The notes: generated by a model not told the origin, from the letters alone. A stretch of DNA of 64,000 nt from Saururus chinensis (GCA_035235625.1 CP141145.1:26786563-26850562); one strand, 5' to 3'; numbered from the stretch's first letter, positions 44,441-57,317 are shown. Program-made: numbers and translations.

Positions 44441-45531
44441 GTTGAGGGCAAAGGGGGGAGAGGGAGGGGGAGCGGGAGGGAGGGGATGGTGGGTTGCCCC
44501 CCCTCTCCCCAGAGCCCCCCCCCCCCCTCCTTTGGAAAATAGAGGAGGGGAAGGAAGTGGGCGGACCCGGGGGAGAGAGGGGAAAGCGGGATAAGGCCAG
44601 ATTTCAAGTTCCCGTCGGAATCTGACTACAACAGACTCGGCCTCACTCTCTCTCCATGTACTTTCTCTTTGATTATAAATTATATTTTAAAATTAATAAA
44701 AATATTTAAGAAATAAAATATATTATATATAAATAGTATAAGTTTAATATATTATTAACACTAGTTTTTATTAAAAATTTAATATTTATTTATTATATAT
44801 ACAAATAGTAAATATTAAATGAAATATATTATATTTGGAAAGTTTATTATAAGTTTATTATTATTTATTAAATATAATTAATTAATAAAGCTATTAGCTA
44901 CTCTTTTCAACAAGCGTCGCTAATAATTTAAATTTTTTATTTTATTATTTTTAATTTATAACTATTAGTAACACTTTTTTAAAGCATCACTAATGGTAGC
45001 ACTATTGTGAAATGACATCTATTGTCATCATCCTAAATATGATGAATAGGATATCATGGAGGTTTTCAAAGCCCCCATGAACCTCTTCTCAATTTGTTAG
45101 AGTTAGCCTGAAAATAAAATATATTAGAATAAAATAACAAAATGAACACAACATGCCAAGTTTTAGTAGAAGAATAAAATAAGTATAAACCCAGGATACA
45201 TAAACAAGCGACGCTTAAAAACAAGCATCGCTAATAGTTATATTTTTTTTATTTAAAAAATATATATATTAGCGATGTTTGTGTAAAGCGTTGCAAATAA
45301 AGGAACTATTAGTGACGCTTATAATAAAGCATCGCTAATATGATTAGTATTAGCGATGCTTTAAACTATGCGTCGCTAATATATGACTATTGGCGACGTA
45401 TAAGAAAATGTGTCGTTAATAGTTTATTTTTTTTGTGACGTTTTTTTGTTCATCGCAAGTAGTTATTTTTAGCAACGCATAGCTTTGCATCGCTAATAAA
45501 TGCGTCTCTAATACTACATTTTGTTGTAGTG
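44441..45531. mobile_element. CACTA-type element B with captured fragment
   Basis: Repeats the element A layout: a purine/pyrimidine-rich GC core (44441-44640, matching 28700-28920), an AT-rich linker, then TAGCGACGC/GCGTCGCTA hairpins (44890-45000 and 45205-45515), ending ATTTTGTTGTAGTG at 45531. Between the two hairpin groups sits a 200-bp segment copied from the F-box locus at 47035-47245. No transposase frame. Confidence 0.7.
45003..45205 (-). pseudogene. F-box gene fragment inside CACTA element B
   Basis: On -, the frame reads EEVHGGFENLHDILFIIFRM followed by MTIDVIS, an F-box-like start (consensus LPxDxLxxIxxxLPVxxL), then an AT-rich intron-like stretch. It is a direct repeat of 47035-47245 and is bounded on both sides by CACTA hairpin repeats, the signature of gene-fragment capture. 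Confidence 0.6.
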
Positions 45532-46149
45532 GTAATGAAGACAATCATTAAGTATAACCTAAGTATTTATTTAAAAAAATTCTTTGTCCTCAATATATTA
45601 ATAGTAGGTGCAACCAGCGACAAAAACAGGATCTCGTCACCTAGAGTGCTAATGATTGCTAGAGTCAATTATAGAGGAATGGAAGGAGGAGGATAGTCTA
45701 GCACGTTATAAAATAAAGAAAAGTAAAAAGAGCACCTTGTTTGACAATCAATTGTAGAGATAGATTGACTAAGCCGTTGAACAGAGAAGGCAAATGAGCA
45801 GCTAAAAGTAAAAAAAATCACTTTGGTGAGTAAGTTATGCAAGAAATGGAGGAATACATTGAAGAAAGATAACAACAAAGAAGAGTAATAATAATATATT
45901 GATTTAAATATTATCACCAAAATTTCTAAAAATGAAGAGTAAAACATTTTTTTCAGTCATTTTTTTCAGTATGAAATGAAAGTGACTTGTGTACACCAAG
46001 AAAAAAAAATCAAAAAAGTAAAACCTACACAATCGTTTCATTTTTGAAATTGCAACTATTTATAGAACATACTATTTATTAATGAACTATTTAGTCATGT
46101 TTTCATACACAAGTTCCAGTATATTTCAACACTAAAGCATACAAAGTTT
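45532..46149. other. No gene seen
   Basis: AT-rich 3' side of the F-box relic (which is on -). Open frame 45669-45947 on - is low complexity. Confidence 0.4.
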
Positions 46150-47110
46150 TCAATCCAATGGCTCAAGATGACCATCCACTACAGCCCACTCTATATAACA
46201 GTTACAAGGTTTGCGTCTATTGTGTTGAATAGGTGTGTACTTCATAGCACCTTGATACAAGAAAACAGTAGAACTAAACCTCCTTATGCCAACTCCAACT
46301 AATTCATAATACTCTTGTCTGTAAACATCCAATATGTAGCTATTCCACGGCCCAAGCAAAATAATCTTATCAAATAAAAAGCACCCTAGATAAGATCAAT
46401 GAAATTGGGTTAGAAAACCTACAAGTACAAGTCCAAGGTCGCCTAGGATAGGTAGACAATGCATATATGTCTAAGACATTGTGGTACATGTGTAATAGAT
46501 CCAAAGAACCCTCTCTATTTTTAAGGAAAATATTTCTTCTAAATCTCGGAGCATGAGTCTCATAGGGTAAAACAATTAAATCAGTTTGAAGGCTTTGAGC
46601 GTCATAGGCAAAAACTAAGTAAGCAATATGACCTACAATAATAAGAACATCAATACCACCCATCGAATGGGTTGACAATAAGTATGTATTTTGAAGATGA
46701 TAATCGTGTTCCGGGCATGGAATAACTACCCACTTTTTAGTAGTCGGATGATAGACATGGTACCTTTTACAAGTAGCAAAAAAAGACTTTAAGAGTAGAT
46801 GACCATAGATGAACGATGCACAACCAATGACACAGATTCTGGGATTTTGAAATTACAAATGCCCTCTATGGTCAAGTGTGGATCTATGGGTATAAATCAT
46901 TTAGACATTGAAAGTGACTTGTTTCGTTGAAGAAAGTAACCAAACATTGCAGATGAGTAAAAGCATCTTTGAACAATGTACATTGAAGTAAAAACTGCAC
47001 GCCTCTACCTCTAAGACATGCACCGAGTTAGTGAAAGGGCATCCACTGTTATCATTGTAAATATAATGAATAGGATATCATGGGGGTTTTCAAAGCCCCC
47101 ATGAACCTCT
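46150..47110 (-). pseudogene. F-box protein with associated C-terminal domain, pseudogene
   Basis: Reading down on -: an F-box-like motif at about 47085-47035 (ENPHDILFIIFTMITVDALS); an unreadable stretch with stops; then about 46860-46680 (CVIGCASFIYGHLLLKSFFA, TCKRYHVYHPTTKKWVVIPC, PEHDYHLQ); 46678-46370 (THSMGGIDVLIIVGHIAYLV, FRRNIFLKNREGSLDLLHMY); and after a one-base frame break at about 46370, 46359-46150 (LLGPWNSYILDVYRQEYYEL). The HPTTKKWVVIP phrase and the layout are those of plant F-box proteins with an F-box-associated domain, substrate adaptors of SCF ubiquitin ligases. Several stops and at least one frameshift make it non-functional. Confidence 0.7.
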
Positions 47111-47454
47111 TCTCAATTTGCTAGGAATAAAAGCCTGAGTTAGCCTGAAAATAAAATATATTAGAATAAAATAAAAAAATGAACACAACATGCCAAGTTT
47201 TAGTAGAAGAATAAAATAAGTATAAACCCAGGACACATAAAGGAAAAACAACAAACAAGCATCACAAAAATACACAAGCCTCAGAACACCGTGCATATAT
47301 CACTACTTTCCCAATAACTAAATTTTAAAAAATTTAAAGTGCCAGGTGCATTATGTAGACTTGCAGTCACAACTTATTGTATTGCACTCTATAATTGAAG
47401 CATTTAAATGGCAAAAGTCCATATAACTTTCTATTTTTGTGTAGTCCACCACTG
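47111..47454. other. F-box upstream flank, no gene
   Basis: 47111-47245 is the intron-like part shared with the captured copy at 45100-45205. The rest to the GA tract is AT-rich without features. Confidence 0.5.
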
Positions 47455-48262
47455 TATATAGAGAGAGCTAGAGTGAGGAGAGAGGAGGGAGAGAGAGCTA
47501 GAGTGAAAGAGAGAGGAGAGAAGAGAGGAGAGAAGAGAGGAGGGAGAGAGAGGAAGAGAGAGAGGAGAGAGAAAAGAGATAGAGAGAGAGAAGAGATGGA
47601 GAGGAAAGATAGAGAGAGAGAGAGGGAGGGAGCGAGAGGAGAGAGTGAGAAGAGATAGAGAGAAGAGAGAGAGAGGGGGAGGGGGAGGGAGGGAGGAGAG
47701 AGAAGATAGAGAGGAAGAGAGAGAGAGAGAGAGGAGGGAGAGAGAAGGGATAGAGAGAGAGGGAAGGAGAATTAAAATTTTATTATAAATTATTTTTAAA
47801 ATTTTTAAAAAATAAAAAAATCTTGAGTCATGCATAGATGTAGTAGCGACGCATACGTGCATGCGTTGCTACTAGCCTAGTATTAGTGACGTATGCGTCG
47901 CTACTAACGAGTATAGTAACGACGCATAGCAACACATGTTATGTGTTGTTAATAGTTATTTTTTATTTAAAAAAAAATTAAATTAAAAGAGATAGAAAGA
48001 GAGTGAGGAGAGAGGAGGGAGAGAGAGCATTAAAATTTTCTAATAAATTATTTTAAAAAAATTTAAAAAGTAAAAAAATTCTTTTTAGCGACGCATAACG
48101 TATTCATCGCTACTACACTAGTTAGTAGTGATGTATATGTATATGTGTCGCTAGTAGCGAATTAGTAGCGACGCATATCGTATGCGTCGCTAATAACTAG
48201 TATATTGGCTTCACAAATATTATACGTCGCTAATACTATTTTTTTTGCTTGTGCAAGTGAGG
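47455..48262. mobile_element. CACTA-type repeat array, inverted relative to 29613-31416
   Basis: GA tracts (47455-47770 and 47995-48025) alternate with GCGACGCATA/TATGCGTCGC hairpins (47840-47945 and 48085-48235), the mirror order of the CT-tract array near 30 kb. It ends TTTTTTTGCTTGTGCAAGTG at 48262, a variant CACTA terminus (complement CACTTGCACAAGC). Confidence 0.65.
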
Positions 48263-48289
48263 TTTCAATCACACGGGCAAAAAATTTAG

Positions 48290-49817
48290 CCCACTTTGTT
48301 ATTAACCCCCCCCCCCCCCCCCCACGTCCTCTCCCTTGCAGCGCCGTCCCCCTCTGCTAGTCGCGCTCTCCACTGCGGAGCTGCCCTGTCCGCCTGTCCC
48401 GCCCTCCCACTCCCCACCTCTTCTTGTCCCCCTGCCTCCTTTCTCTGCTCAGGCCAGAGGCTGCCGGTAGGGCTCGTCTTCGGCCAAATAGTCTGCGGAC
48501 AAGGCTTTTGCATGTCTATGTCCACTAACAATTTATCCGTTGGCATTTTGTCTATGGACAAAGCTTCTTTTTCTTGTCCATGGACATAGCCTCTTACGCA
48601 ATTGGATGAGCATCGAAGTGGTTGGAGAGAATGAGAGTGGTGTTAACAACTTCAACTAAGTAGGGCAGCTAGGGTGAGGATCTCTAGATTAAGTAATTTA
48701 ACATATAATAATAATTTGTAAACTTATACATGTCATCTTCTTTATAAGTAGTATTACTATTAAACAAATTAATTCATTTTGAAAAGCCAAATAGAGCTAT
48801 TAATATAGGACACAAGAAATATTTAATAACTAGCTTTAAAAAAGAACTCAAATATAACATGAACATGATTGTATTTAAATTGTTAAAAATTTAAGTATAA
48901 GAAAATAATGTTTAAGAATAATTAGAGGAGATATTGTATTTAAAAGTTAACCAGACCTCTAACAAACGGCCGGACGAGGCCTTTGTGCATGGCCATGTCC
49001 AAAAATTGGCGAACAAGACATGACCACGAACATCTTGGACACGGCCCAAATGTTGGACGATGGGCGTCCACGACCAGCCCTAGCTGCCGGAGCCCCCCTT
49101 CCCCCTTTGCTCCGGCCGCCACAGTAGGAGCCCCCCCTCTTCTTCTCCCTCCCTCCCACTACCCCTTGCCCCCTATCTTCATCTTCTCTGGCCATCTCTG
49201 ACAGGATCCCCCCCCCCCCCCCACCCCCGGTTGTCTTCTCTGCTTCGGCCTCCATCGTCCAAAGAGTCACTAAATATTTTTTTATTTTATCTGTTTTTAT
49301 CAGCGACACTTTTAGAAGCGTCGCTAATAATTTTTTATTTTTATTTTTTCTTTGTTAATTGCAACACTTATGAAAGCGTTGCTAATAATTTTTTTCTTTT
49401 TTATTAGTGACGCTTATCGAAGCGACATAATAACTATATTTTATTTTTTAATTCCACAAAATTAACAGTCGATAATAAATTCTAATTTTTTTCAAAATAT
49501 TTTAATATTAGTGACGCATAAAAGGCGTCTCTAATAATTATTATTAGCGACGCATGTTATTATGCGTCGCTAATAATCGCTTATTTGTGACGCTTATTTA
49601 TGCGTCACTAATACTGTTGATAGTAGAGGCGCAAATATAAGCATAACTAATATTGAGCTATTAGCGACGTTTTTGTGCAAGTGTTGCTAAATAGTATTAG
49701 CGAGTGGACTTGTATCGACGCTTATGACGACGCATTTTATGCGTCTCTAATAGGCATTAGCGACGCTTATGGGACTATTAGCGATGCTTAAATGCGTCGC
49801 TAATAGTCCTTTTGTTG
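48290..49817. mobile_element. CACTA-type element C
   Basis: Two GC-rich cores with poly(C) runs (48304-48520 and 49060-49250) enclose AT-rich DNA that carries half of a Stowaway-like MITE (48745-48825). From 49290 the dense TTAGCGACGC/GCGTCGCTAATA hairpins run to CTTTTGTTGTAGTG at 49817. The base after the element resumes the composite repeat (TGGTTGAGG), so the element inserted into R1 next to TGG, but its left end and the duplicate TGG were not found. Confidence 0.65.
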
Positions 49818-49822
49818 TAGTG

Positions 49823-50132
49823 TGGTTGAGGTTTTTGTTCCATCAGAATATGGCTACCTCCAGACTCCTACTCTCTTGCACCCAAAGGCCAATGTTCCTC
49901 CATTTCACGCTCTAGCACAATACTCCTTAAAGCACATATAAAGGTTAACAACGAAAGACATTACGACCTCAACACATCAAAGACTGACAACTAGGTCTAG
50001 CTTAATTAAGCAACTAATCTCATCCTTTCATGTCAAAGAATCAAATGCATTTGCATGTGCACACTTACTAGTGTTGATAACATGAATTGAATAGTCTTTA
50101 GCCACCGCTTGTGATGGTTTTGTTCAGAGGTC
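49823..50132. repeat. Composite repeat, parts R1 and R3
   Basis: R1 (49823-50045) matches 16370-16590. R3 (50050-50132) matches 23400-23505. The R2 segment that lies between them by inference from the other two copies is missing here. Confidence 0.7.
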
Positions 50133-53078
50133 CTATTTTAAAACCCGGCCCGGACATTGACCTAGATTGGTGTTCGGGCATGTTCAACCCAAGGTCAACC
50201 CAAGTTGACCCATTGCTATAAAACCTATCATTCCCCCCACCCCTCAAACCCTAATCTTTGCAGCTGCCTCTTCCCCCCTCCACCTTCCCCTTTCCCCTCC
50301 CTCACCTCCCCTGTGACCTGAAAATGGCAACACAGCTCAAGCTACCTTCCTTCCCTCGTCCCCCCTTCTCCCTTCCATTGTTGTGGCTCCCTCTTCCTCC
50401 TTTTGCCTTCCTTCTCCCCCCCCCCCTCTTCCCTGATACCACACTATAGCGTATCAACTTTTTAAATAACTTAGAAGTCAGAGTGCCTTCAATTCGTAAA
50501 GAAAATAGGGTCAAGATCAACTATAGAGTAACCTTTCATTAATTTATTCATTACAAAACTTACAAAACATACAAAACAAGGCTCAAGGCTCAATGTGCCT
50601 TAACAAAATCAATGTGACACAAAAGTACATGAATATTATGTATCAAAGGAACTTGACAAAATAAATCTAAAGCATAGATTTTTTGAAGTTCTACTAGCTA
50701 TCCTCATTAAAGTCATATCTTTCATTCATACTTGCAGTGTTTAGGGGTGGGTGAGTATATTCATACACAGTAGGTAGAGTTAAATTCTATTAACATGCTA
50801 TAACGTAAAGTATAATCCAAGACATATAAAACATTCTTCTAAAAGTTCATACTTGAAAGTCAACTTAAAATATGATTACTGACTAACAGAATCCAAACGT
50901 ATTTCACATACAAAAAGTCAGATAAAACAATTCTTCACAGAATTCAATAAGATCAGATAATTGTTCGTAAGAAAAATCCTATAACTAATTCAAAATAGGA
51001 TAAATTATCATTCACATAACGCCGCCGATATTGGAGCGACATACACATGTACTCATGAGGCAACGAGATCAGAATGAAAGAGATCTTCCAAGGATGTCTC
51101 ATTTCATGGGCACACTATATGCCTTAATATGTGGTACCTAGGAGTTATAACTCCGATAACTTTTGGGTTTTATACCAAATAGCTACCCTTCAAAATTGAT
51201 GATAGTTTTTGGGTTTTATACCGAATAACTACCCATCAAATCCGATCAAAATCATTAGTAATATCATTCAAATAATAATAATATTAAAGTCCCAATCACG
51301 ATGAAATCCCTCTTAAACGTGACGTGACATTATTATTTTAGCATTTGTTTGACCCCTAGTAATACTTTTTTTTAAATAACTATTTATTCATAATACGAAA
51401 GAGTTATAGAAACACGCGATCTAGTCACAGCAGAAATTAGAGGTTAAAGCCACCTACCATTCATTCTTGAAATTGACCGGAGTTAGAGCCTTATCTCGTT
51501 CCCGGGCTTAAGAGTGGAACCTTCCCTCGTGCTGAGATGAGATCTCTTTCCAAGATCGAAAGTAGTGGACGGAGCCTCCACTTGCGTTGAGAAGAATTCT
51601 CTTTTCGGACAGAAAGTGGTAGACATAGTCTCCCCTTGCATTGGGACATTTCCTTCTTCGTGCTGGACGGAGCCTCCCCTAACCCTCCTTTAGACTAGAT
51701 AACTCAAAAAATGGACCCCTCCATGATGTAGAGCACATTTGAATTAGCTAGGATTGGTTTTTGAATGGAATAAATTGGGCGAGAAACGGTTTAGAAATAG
51801 AGGTTTAAAGTTTCACAACATGCATAAATCAGAATAGAAAGGAGGAAAAGAAATTGTTTGAATTGAACCCCACCCCCCCTAATCCCTTTCTATAGAAAAA
51901 TGGAGCCATTGGGTGTGCGCTATGTGGTGCACATCCAGTAACTACAAGGGCATTTCGTCAATGCTTACGCATGTGCAGTCGCATGCCATTAAATGGCCAT
52001 GGCCTGCAACAGCAGGCCTGCCACATTGCATCAGCTCTTTTGACACCAATGGCATAAGCACTATTGATGTAATATTTATTTATTTATTTTTAAAATTTTG
52101 TATTTATTATAAAACAAAATTTAAAACTTCAAATGAGTGTAACTCCTTCCCTTGAACTCGAAATCACGATTTTTTGGTACCATTAGACTCATATCGATGA
52201 GCCCTACAAAACAATACCACACAAGGGTACCTTATCTAGCAAAAATAAAGTGGGTCCCGCCCATAACACATTTCTCAAGGCCATAGCCTATGATCCCGAT
52301 GCCCGATTGACGCGTTCTTTGGATCGATGTGTTTGTCTCTCTGAGCCCTATCAAATATCTTAAGGCTCCTTCAAACGAATCATGCTCAAAACATTCTGGT
52401 TTTAAGAAAAAAAATATTGGGCCCTAAAACTCACTTATGGGCCCAAATATTCAAAATTTCAAAACATTAAAATTTTGGTGTGTTACACACCCCCACGTCA
52501 ACACAATTAAACCGGCAGCCCCCTTTCTCATTCCCCTCTTCCCCCTTCTCCTCCCTCCCCTCTTTGGAGGCCTAGCCACGAACCCGATCTTGTTCCCATA
52601 ACAAACCCCCACCCAGATTTCCCCCCTCCTCCCTAGCACCCAAGCCCTAGCCCCTCCATCCCCTTTCCCTATGAAAATAGCTCTAGAAAACTCAAAGGCT
52701 CACAGGCTTGCATTGGATGGCCAGAGGAAGAAGATCCAGCGATTCGACAATGGCAAGAGCATTAGAAAGGCCCCACCTTTATGATTATAGCGAGGTTTTG
52801 ATTACCACAAAGAGGTTGGAGATGGCAACCCAGCCTTGCCCCACCCCACTGTGCCTTCTCCCGTCCCCCTTCCCCTCCCTCTCTTCCATCTCTAGCTTTT
52901 TGCTCTTCCATTATTAGATTTTGTTTTTAAAACCAGGACCAGCCTTGTCATCTGGGTTACCGGTTCGATTGGGTGAGCTAACTCGCCCAAGTCAACGTTT
53001 CCCAATAACCTGGATGACTTGGCCAGGATTTTTGACAAGATCTGGTTGAACAGGCCAGACTGATTTGGGTTTTAAAAC
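50133..53078. mobile_element. Unclassified element with TTTTAAAACCC ends, holding an LTR
   Basis: The left end reads TATTTTAAAACCCGGCCCGG and the right end, reverse-complemented, CAATGTTTTAAAACCC. The paralogous repeat at 23505-23520 lacks the insert (TTCAGAGGTTCC runs on to AGAAGAGCATTAAAG), which delimits it. The interior is GC/CT-rich (50220-50430 and 52490-52920) and is split by an LTR. No transposase was recognised and no TSD found. The same terminal phrase occurs alone at 10877. Confidence 0.6.
50434..52487 (-). mobile_element. Tekay-like Gypsy LTR, about 2.05 kb
   Basis: On -, starts TGTAACACACCAAAATTT and ends TATAGTGTGGTATCA. Internal phrases (for example GACTCATATCGATGAGCCC at about 52188) match the LTR family at 12735-13350 and 55880-55940. 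It is flanked on both sides by the CT-rich core of the host element, with no internal region, so it is a solo LTR. The flanking 5-mers TTCCC and CACCC do not match convincingly. Confidence 0.65.
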
Positions 53079-53099
53079 ATTGATAATAAAAGAGCATTA

Positions 53100-53594
53100 A
53101 TCTAGTGTCTCTGATTTTTCTACAATTTTCTGTGATTTTTTTGACATTTTCGGCACGAAAATGTGATGCTTGAGCAAGAAATTGTGTTCTCTTTGTTTTT
53201 CACCTATTCAAGGACTCTTTGTTTGCCTTCAAACTCACACTTTGTATACCGTTCTTTGTTCTATTTGTTTATCACACATCTAAGGGCTCTCTCTTTTCCT
53301 TCAAGCTCACTTTCTATTTTCATGCCTAAACAACCCACTGAAATTAGGATTTCAATTACCCATAACATTCTTATATAAGGGGGGCGGAGATTTTTACATA
53401 TTACCTAAATTACCCCTCTTGCATCAAAAACATGTAAAATGCTTTGCATTATCCTTTGTTTGCCATCTTTGCCATGTTTGCCCCTGGTTCCCTCCTCCCT
53501 TCGAACTGTATGTTCTCTTTGTTTCCCACCCATCGAAGGAATCTTTGCTTCCCTTCAAACTCATACTATTATTAAAGGTAGAAGGGGGGCGGAG
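53100..53594. repeat. Degenerate tandem repeat with GGGGGGCGGAG
   Basis: The phrase TTCTCTTTGTTT...CCTTCAAACTCACACT occurs at 53187-53235, again diverged at 53255-53305, and again at 53512-53570. AAGGGGGGCGGAG occurs at 53378 and 53583. It is a local duplication of roughly 210 bp that ends exactly where the LTR at 53595 begins. Confidence 0.55.
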
Positions 53595-55947
53595 TGTCGC
53601 GCCCCGGGATTTTGGAAACATATAAAACTTCTTTTTTTTCACAAAAATATCAAAGTTTACCTAGGCCTGCGACTGAAACTATTTGCCTTATGCAATAATA
53701 AAATAATATCCCCAGGAACCACAGTCTGTGTACAAACACACAAGAGAAAAATAATGAGTTTTTACTCGTTTCGGTGCGGTTGATATCCTTGAAATCACAT
53801 CGATAAAATGTCGGAATAAGCCCTTTTACCCGCACACACTAAGCTTCATCAGTCCTGCAAAGTCTGGGGGGTGGTGAGTATTTTCAAATACTCAGTAGGG
53901 AAGTTTATGCAATTAAGCATGAATAAACACATGGCAGTTTCACAACACATATCATATATAATATTTTTCTTGAAAACAGGGTGTGCTTCTCACTGAAAAC
54001 CACCCCTTGTGCTTCTTCCTATGTATTGAAGATGCTACTAGGGTTTGCAAGCTCTCACGGCTTGCTACAAATGTCCCAGACATATATATTAATAATAGGA
54101 ATTTGATGCGGGTACAAAGCAGCGACCTCTAACTCCTCCACAGATCATTTGAAAATAATTTGTGCTTATGAATAGAAGAGCCACCCGTGCTCATAGGGCA
54201 TCGAGATCTAGATAGTAGAGAGTCTTCCTTTGATACTCTCTACCTTAGCGAGCATAGCCTTGATAGTTGCCCTTTGTTAAGGGTGAATCAAGGGTCTTGC
54301 TATTTGTTAGGGGCTCACGAGGCTAAAATAGGTATTGTGCATCCAATTCCGAAACGGATTAATTGTGCCCTTAACTAGTCAACGGAGCTCTATCGAGGGT
54401 CCCAACAATAGCTCCGGACAACCAAAACACTCATGAGTCCCAGACTTAATCAAAATATCTTACAGTTCCCAGACTCCAAAAAGGGCTGTTTTATTTTAAA
54501 TTATTATATCCCAATATTTATCCTTTTGAAAACCCTAGCTCTGCCTCTACAAGCCATGGGAGCGTCACCATCAATGACTACAAAGGCAAGGTTGGTCTCT
54601 CATTCCAATGTGACAGACCCCTTCTTTGTCCTGTCTCAGTGATTCGATCACCATGCTTATACGCTTTTTTAAAAATAATATTGAGAATCCTCCTTTCAAC
54701 AAGGACGAGTCCTCTAAAACCGTCTTTCAAACATATTGTATTCATTTGAAATGAAAACAATGGCGAACCTAGTTTGTCTCTATCTCACATGCTCTAAGGT
54801 GTATAATTTATATCAAAATTCGCGGATAAACATTCGATCAAACTATTATATATGAGGCAATTGTAAAGCAAGTAGTATATAAAACATATCCGCTTCCAGC
54901 GGCAAATCATTCGACTAATCGAATCTATATAATAGCATTATAAAATGCGATATATAAATCATATTTTATCTCAACAATTAGCCATTCGACAGATCGAATA
55001 TATGTGCAAAAATCATAAATCATAACTTGAAAATAATCTCTAATGCATAACATGCGAGAGTTATATAAATAATATGTTAAAATACAACCAAAGTTTATAA
55101 TCATGCCATAAGAAAGGATAAGAGCCCCTACCTCGCTTTGCGTGCGAGTTTGAAACTGATAAATCAGACATCACGAAATTAGATGTTCACTTCTGGGGTT
55201 CTGGAGGTCTCTAACTAGAAAAATAACCCCATCACGACGTCCGGAATGCTCGATTTAGGTAAGAACGCCTCTTCAACTGAAGAAAATGGACTTAGATTCA
55301 CTCTACAAACTCTTTTCCGTGCCCGTAGGCTACAGGCAAAATCTCCCCTCAGCCCTGGACACTTTTCTCACAACACTCTCGTAGGCAATGGACAAAATCT
55401 CCCCTTACCTCGAGACACTTTACCCTTCACGCGCCCATAGGCGGCGGACATAACCTCCCCTTGCCCTGAGACGTTTCCACCATATAGGGTCACTAACTCG
55501 AAGAATGGATACTTTCATTACATAGAACACCCTCGATTTAGCTAAGAACGCTTTTTAAACAGAAGAAAACAGACTCAGAATGACTCCATAAAGTTATCTG
55601 GAAGAATGAACTGAATCCTCAATTTATAGAAAAGACCCATAAGCCGATGATGTGCGTGCGACAAGTGTCGTGCCACAAATGGCCAAAAAAATGACACCAC
55701 CATGCTAGACGTGCGCGATCCTACCATGCGTTCGATGCATGTTGTTCTGCGCGGCACGGCTCGGCGTCAGTAGTGACGCCAGTTATTTTGTATGTTTTTG
55801 AATTTTTTAATAATATTTCAATAAAATACCAATCACAACTTCAAAACGCGATAACTTCTTATCCCGAAGTCGGAATTGCACTTTCTTCGTACCAATGGAC
55901 TTGTATTGACGAGCCATTCGAAACTAGACCCCACATAGGTAGGTTAT
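53595..55947 (-). mobile_element. Tekay-like Gypsy LTR, interrupted
   Basis: The low-coordinate end reads TGTCGCGCCCCGGG (on -, the LTR end CCCGGGGCGCGACA). It continues for 2.35 kb to 55947, where the Athila-like LTR begins in the middle of the family phrase CACATAGGTAGGTTAT, which at 13150-13170 continues uninterrupted. Open frames inside lack domains. The remaining part of this LTR should lie beyond the nested insertions, but I do not see it before 64000. Confidence 0.7.
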
Positions 55948-57311
55948 TGATAAGTATGAAATATATATCTATTTTATATACCTTTTTACCTTATTTGCTA
56001 GTATAGATTAGGTTAATTTAGAGTTAGTTATGGTTTATTTAGATTAAGATAGATATTAGTATTTTAGTTTAATTATTAATAATTTTATAGTTATTAGTAG
56101 TTTAGATATGTGTTTGAACAAAGTTGAGATTTTAATTACATTGTATATGTCTAAATGATGTTATTTTATGTTTTGTAGGTAAAGTGCGCTTATCGTGGTA
56201 CTTGGAGAATGTTTGGAATAATTAAAAATAGTTTTGACATGCTTTAAAGTTATTTGGACAACTTTTCAGAGTTATAAACATGTTAGAAATTAATATAGAC
56301 ATGAAGAAAGAGCTTAATGAACAGAAATTGGACTGTCAAGAAAAACTATCCACATTGCAGAAACAGTGTAGCCGTTCGAACGGGAATGTAGGGCGTTCGA
56401 ACGGGATAACGTACAATTTCTTAGTTTTAGCTAATTTTTAATCCTTTTCATATTGGACTTCTTTCTCCGGCTCTTATGCCTATATAAAGACATATTTGGC
56501 TTAAAAAATAGGGATTGTAGTAGATTTTCTGAAGAGAAAAAGGAAGAAGATGGAAGAGAACTCAAAGCTTTCAATGGAGATTAAGTACTTTCTTATACAA
56601 TGGAAGGTTAGACTTTTCTTTTACTTAGGAGTTGATAAAGCCATAGATAAGTTTCAGTTTCTTTTCTTTTTTATTTAGATCTCAGTTGTGAATGATGACA
56701 ATTATATGATAAGGATTTCCTTTTTAATAGAAGAGCTTTTAATGTTTATTCAAGTCTATGTTGATTTATTGTCTTTTAGATGATAGATTGATGTGGTTTT
56801 GATATTTTTATAAATTCTAATTTCTGTGATTTAGATGAGATGGTCATACAATAGTTTTAATATTCAGATAATTAATGACTTGGATGAGTTATACTAAGAT
56901 TAGACAGGTCATGCCTATAGCTAGTTTAGTGTAGATGATTCGTGCTATTGTCGAAGATAGTTCATGCAATAGAATTTAATTAATGATTCTTTCTGAAGTA
57001 ATTCTAGCTTGTAGCTGAGAATACTTGTTCATATTCATACTAGATTTAGATTAAGAGTTAAGGAATTGTTATGGTTCTATAGTTGATTCAATTTTTTAAG
57101 TAATTTCTATCATATTAATCTCTTGTTTTTAAATTAGTTGATTTATTTCCTTTACTTAATTAAAGTTTAAGTTTGTTTTAGTTTTCAATCAGCAAATTCC
57201 TCTTTAGATTTAGTGATAATTCATCCATCCCTGAGGTTCGACAGCCCTTAAATACTTATCATAGTATAATAACCTTGTACACTTGCAAAAGGGTTTAATT
57301 ATAAACAATCA
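55948..57311 (+). mobile_element. Athila-like Gypsy 5' LTR, 1364 bp
   Basis: Starts TGATAAGTATGAAATA and ends AAACAATCA, giving TGAT...ATCA ends, seven bases before a tRNA-Asp-type primer binding site. It is AT-rich with no coding frame. Position directly before the PBS and gag fixes it as the 5' LTR in + orientation. Confidence 0.75.
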
Positions 57312-57317
57312 AGTTTT

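Noticed and set aside
50434..52487. TSD for the nested LTR (TTCCC versus CACCC)
   Set aside because: Only three of five bases agree in a C-rich context; not enough to claim a target-site duplication.
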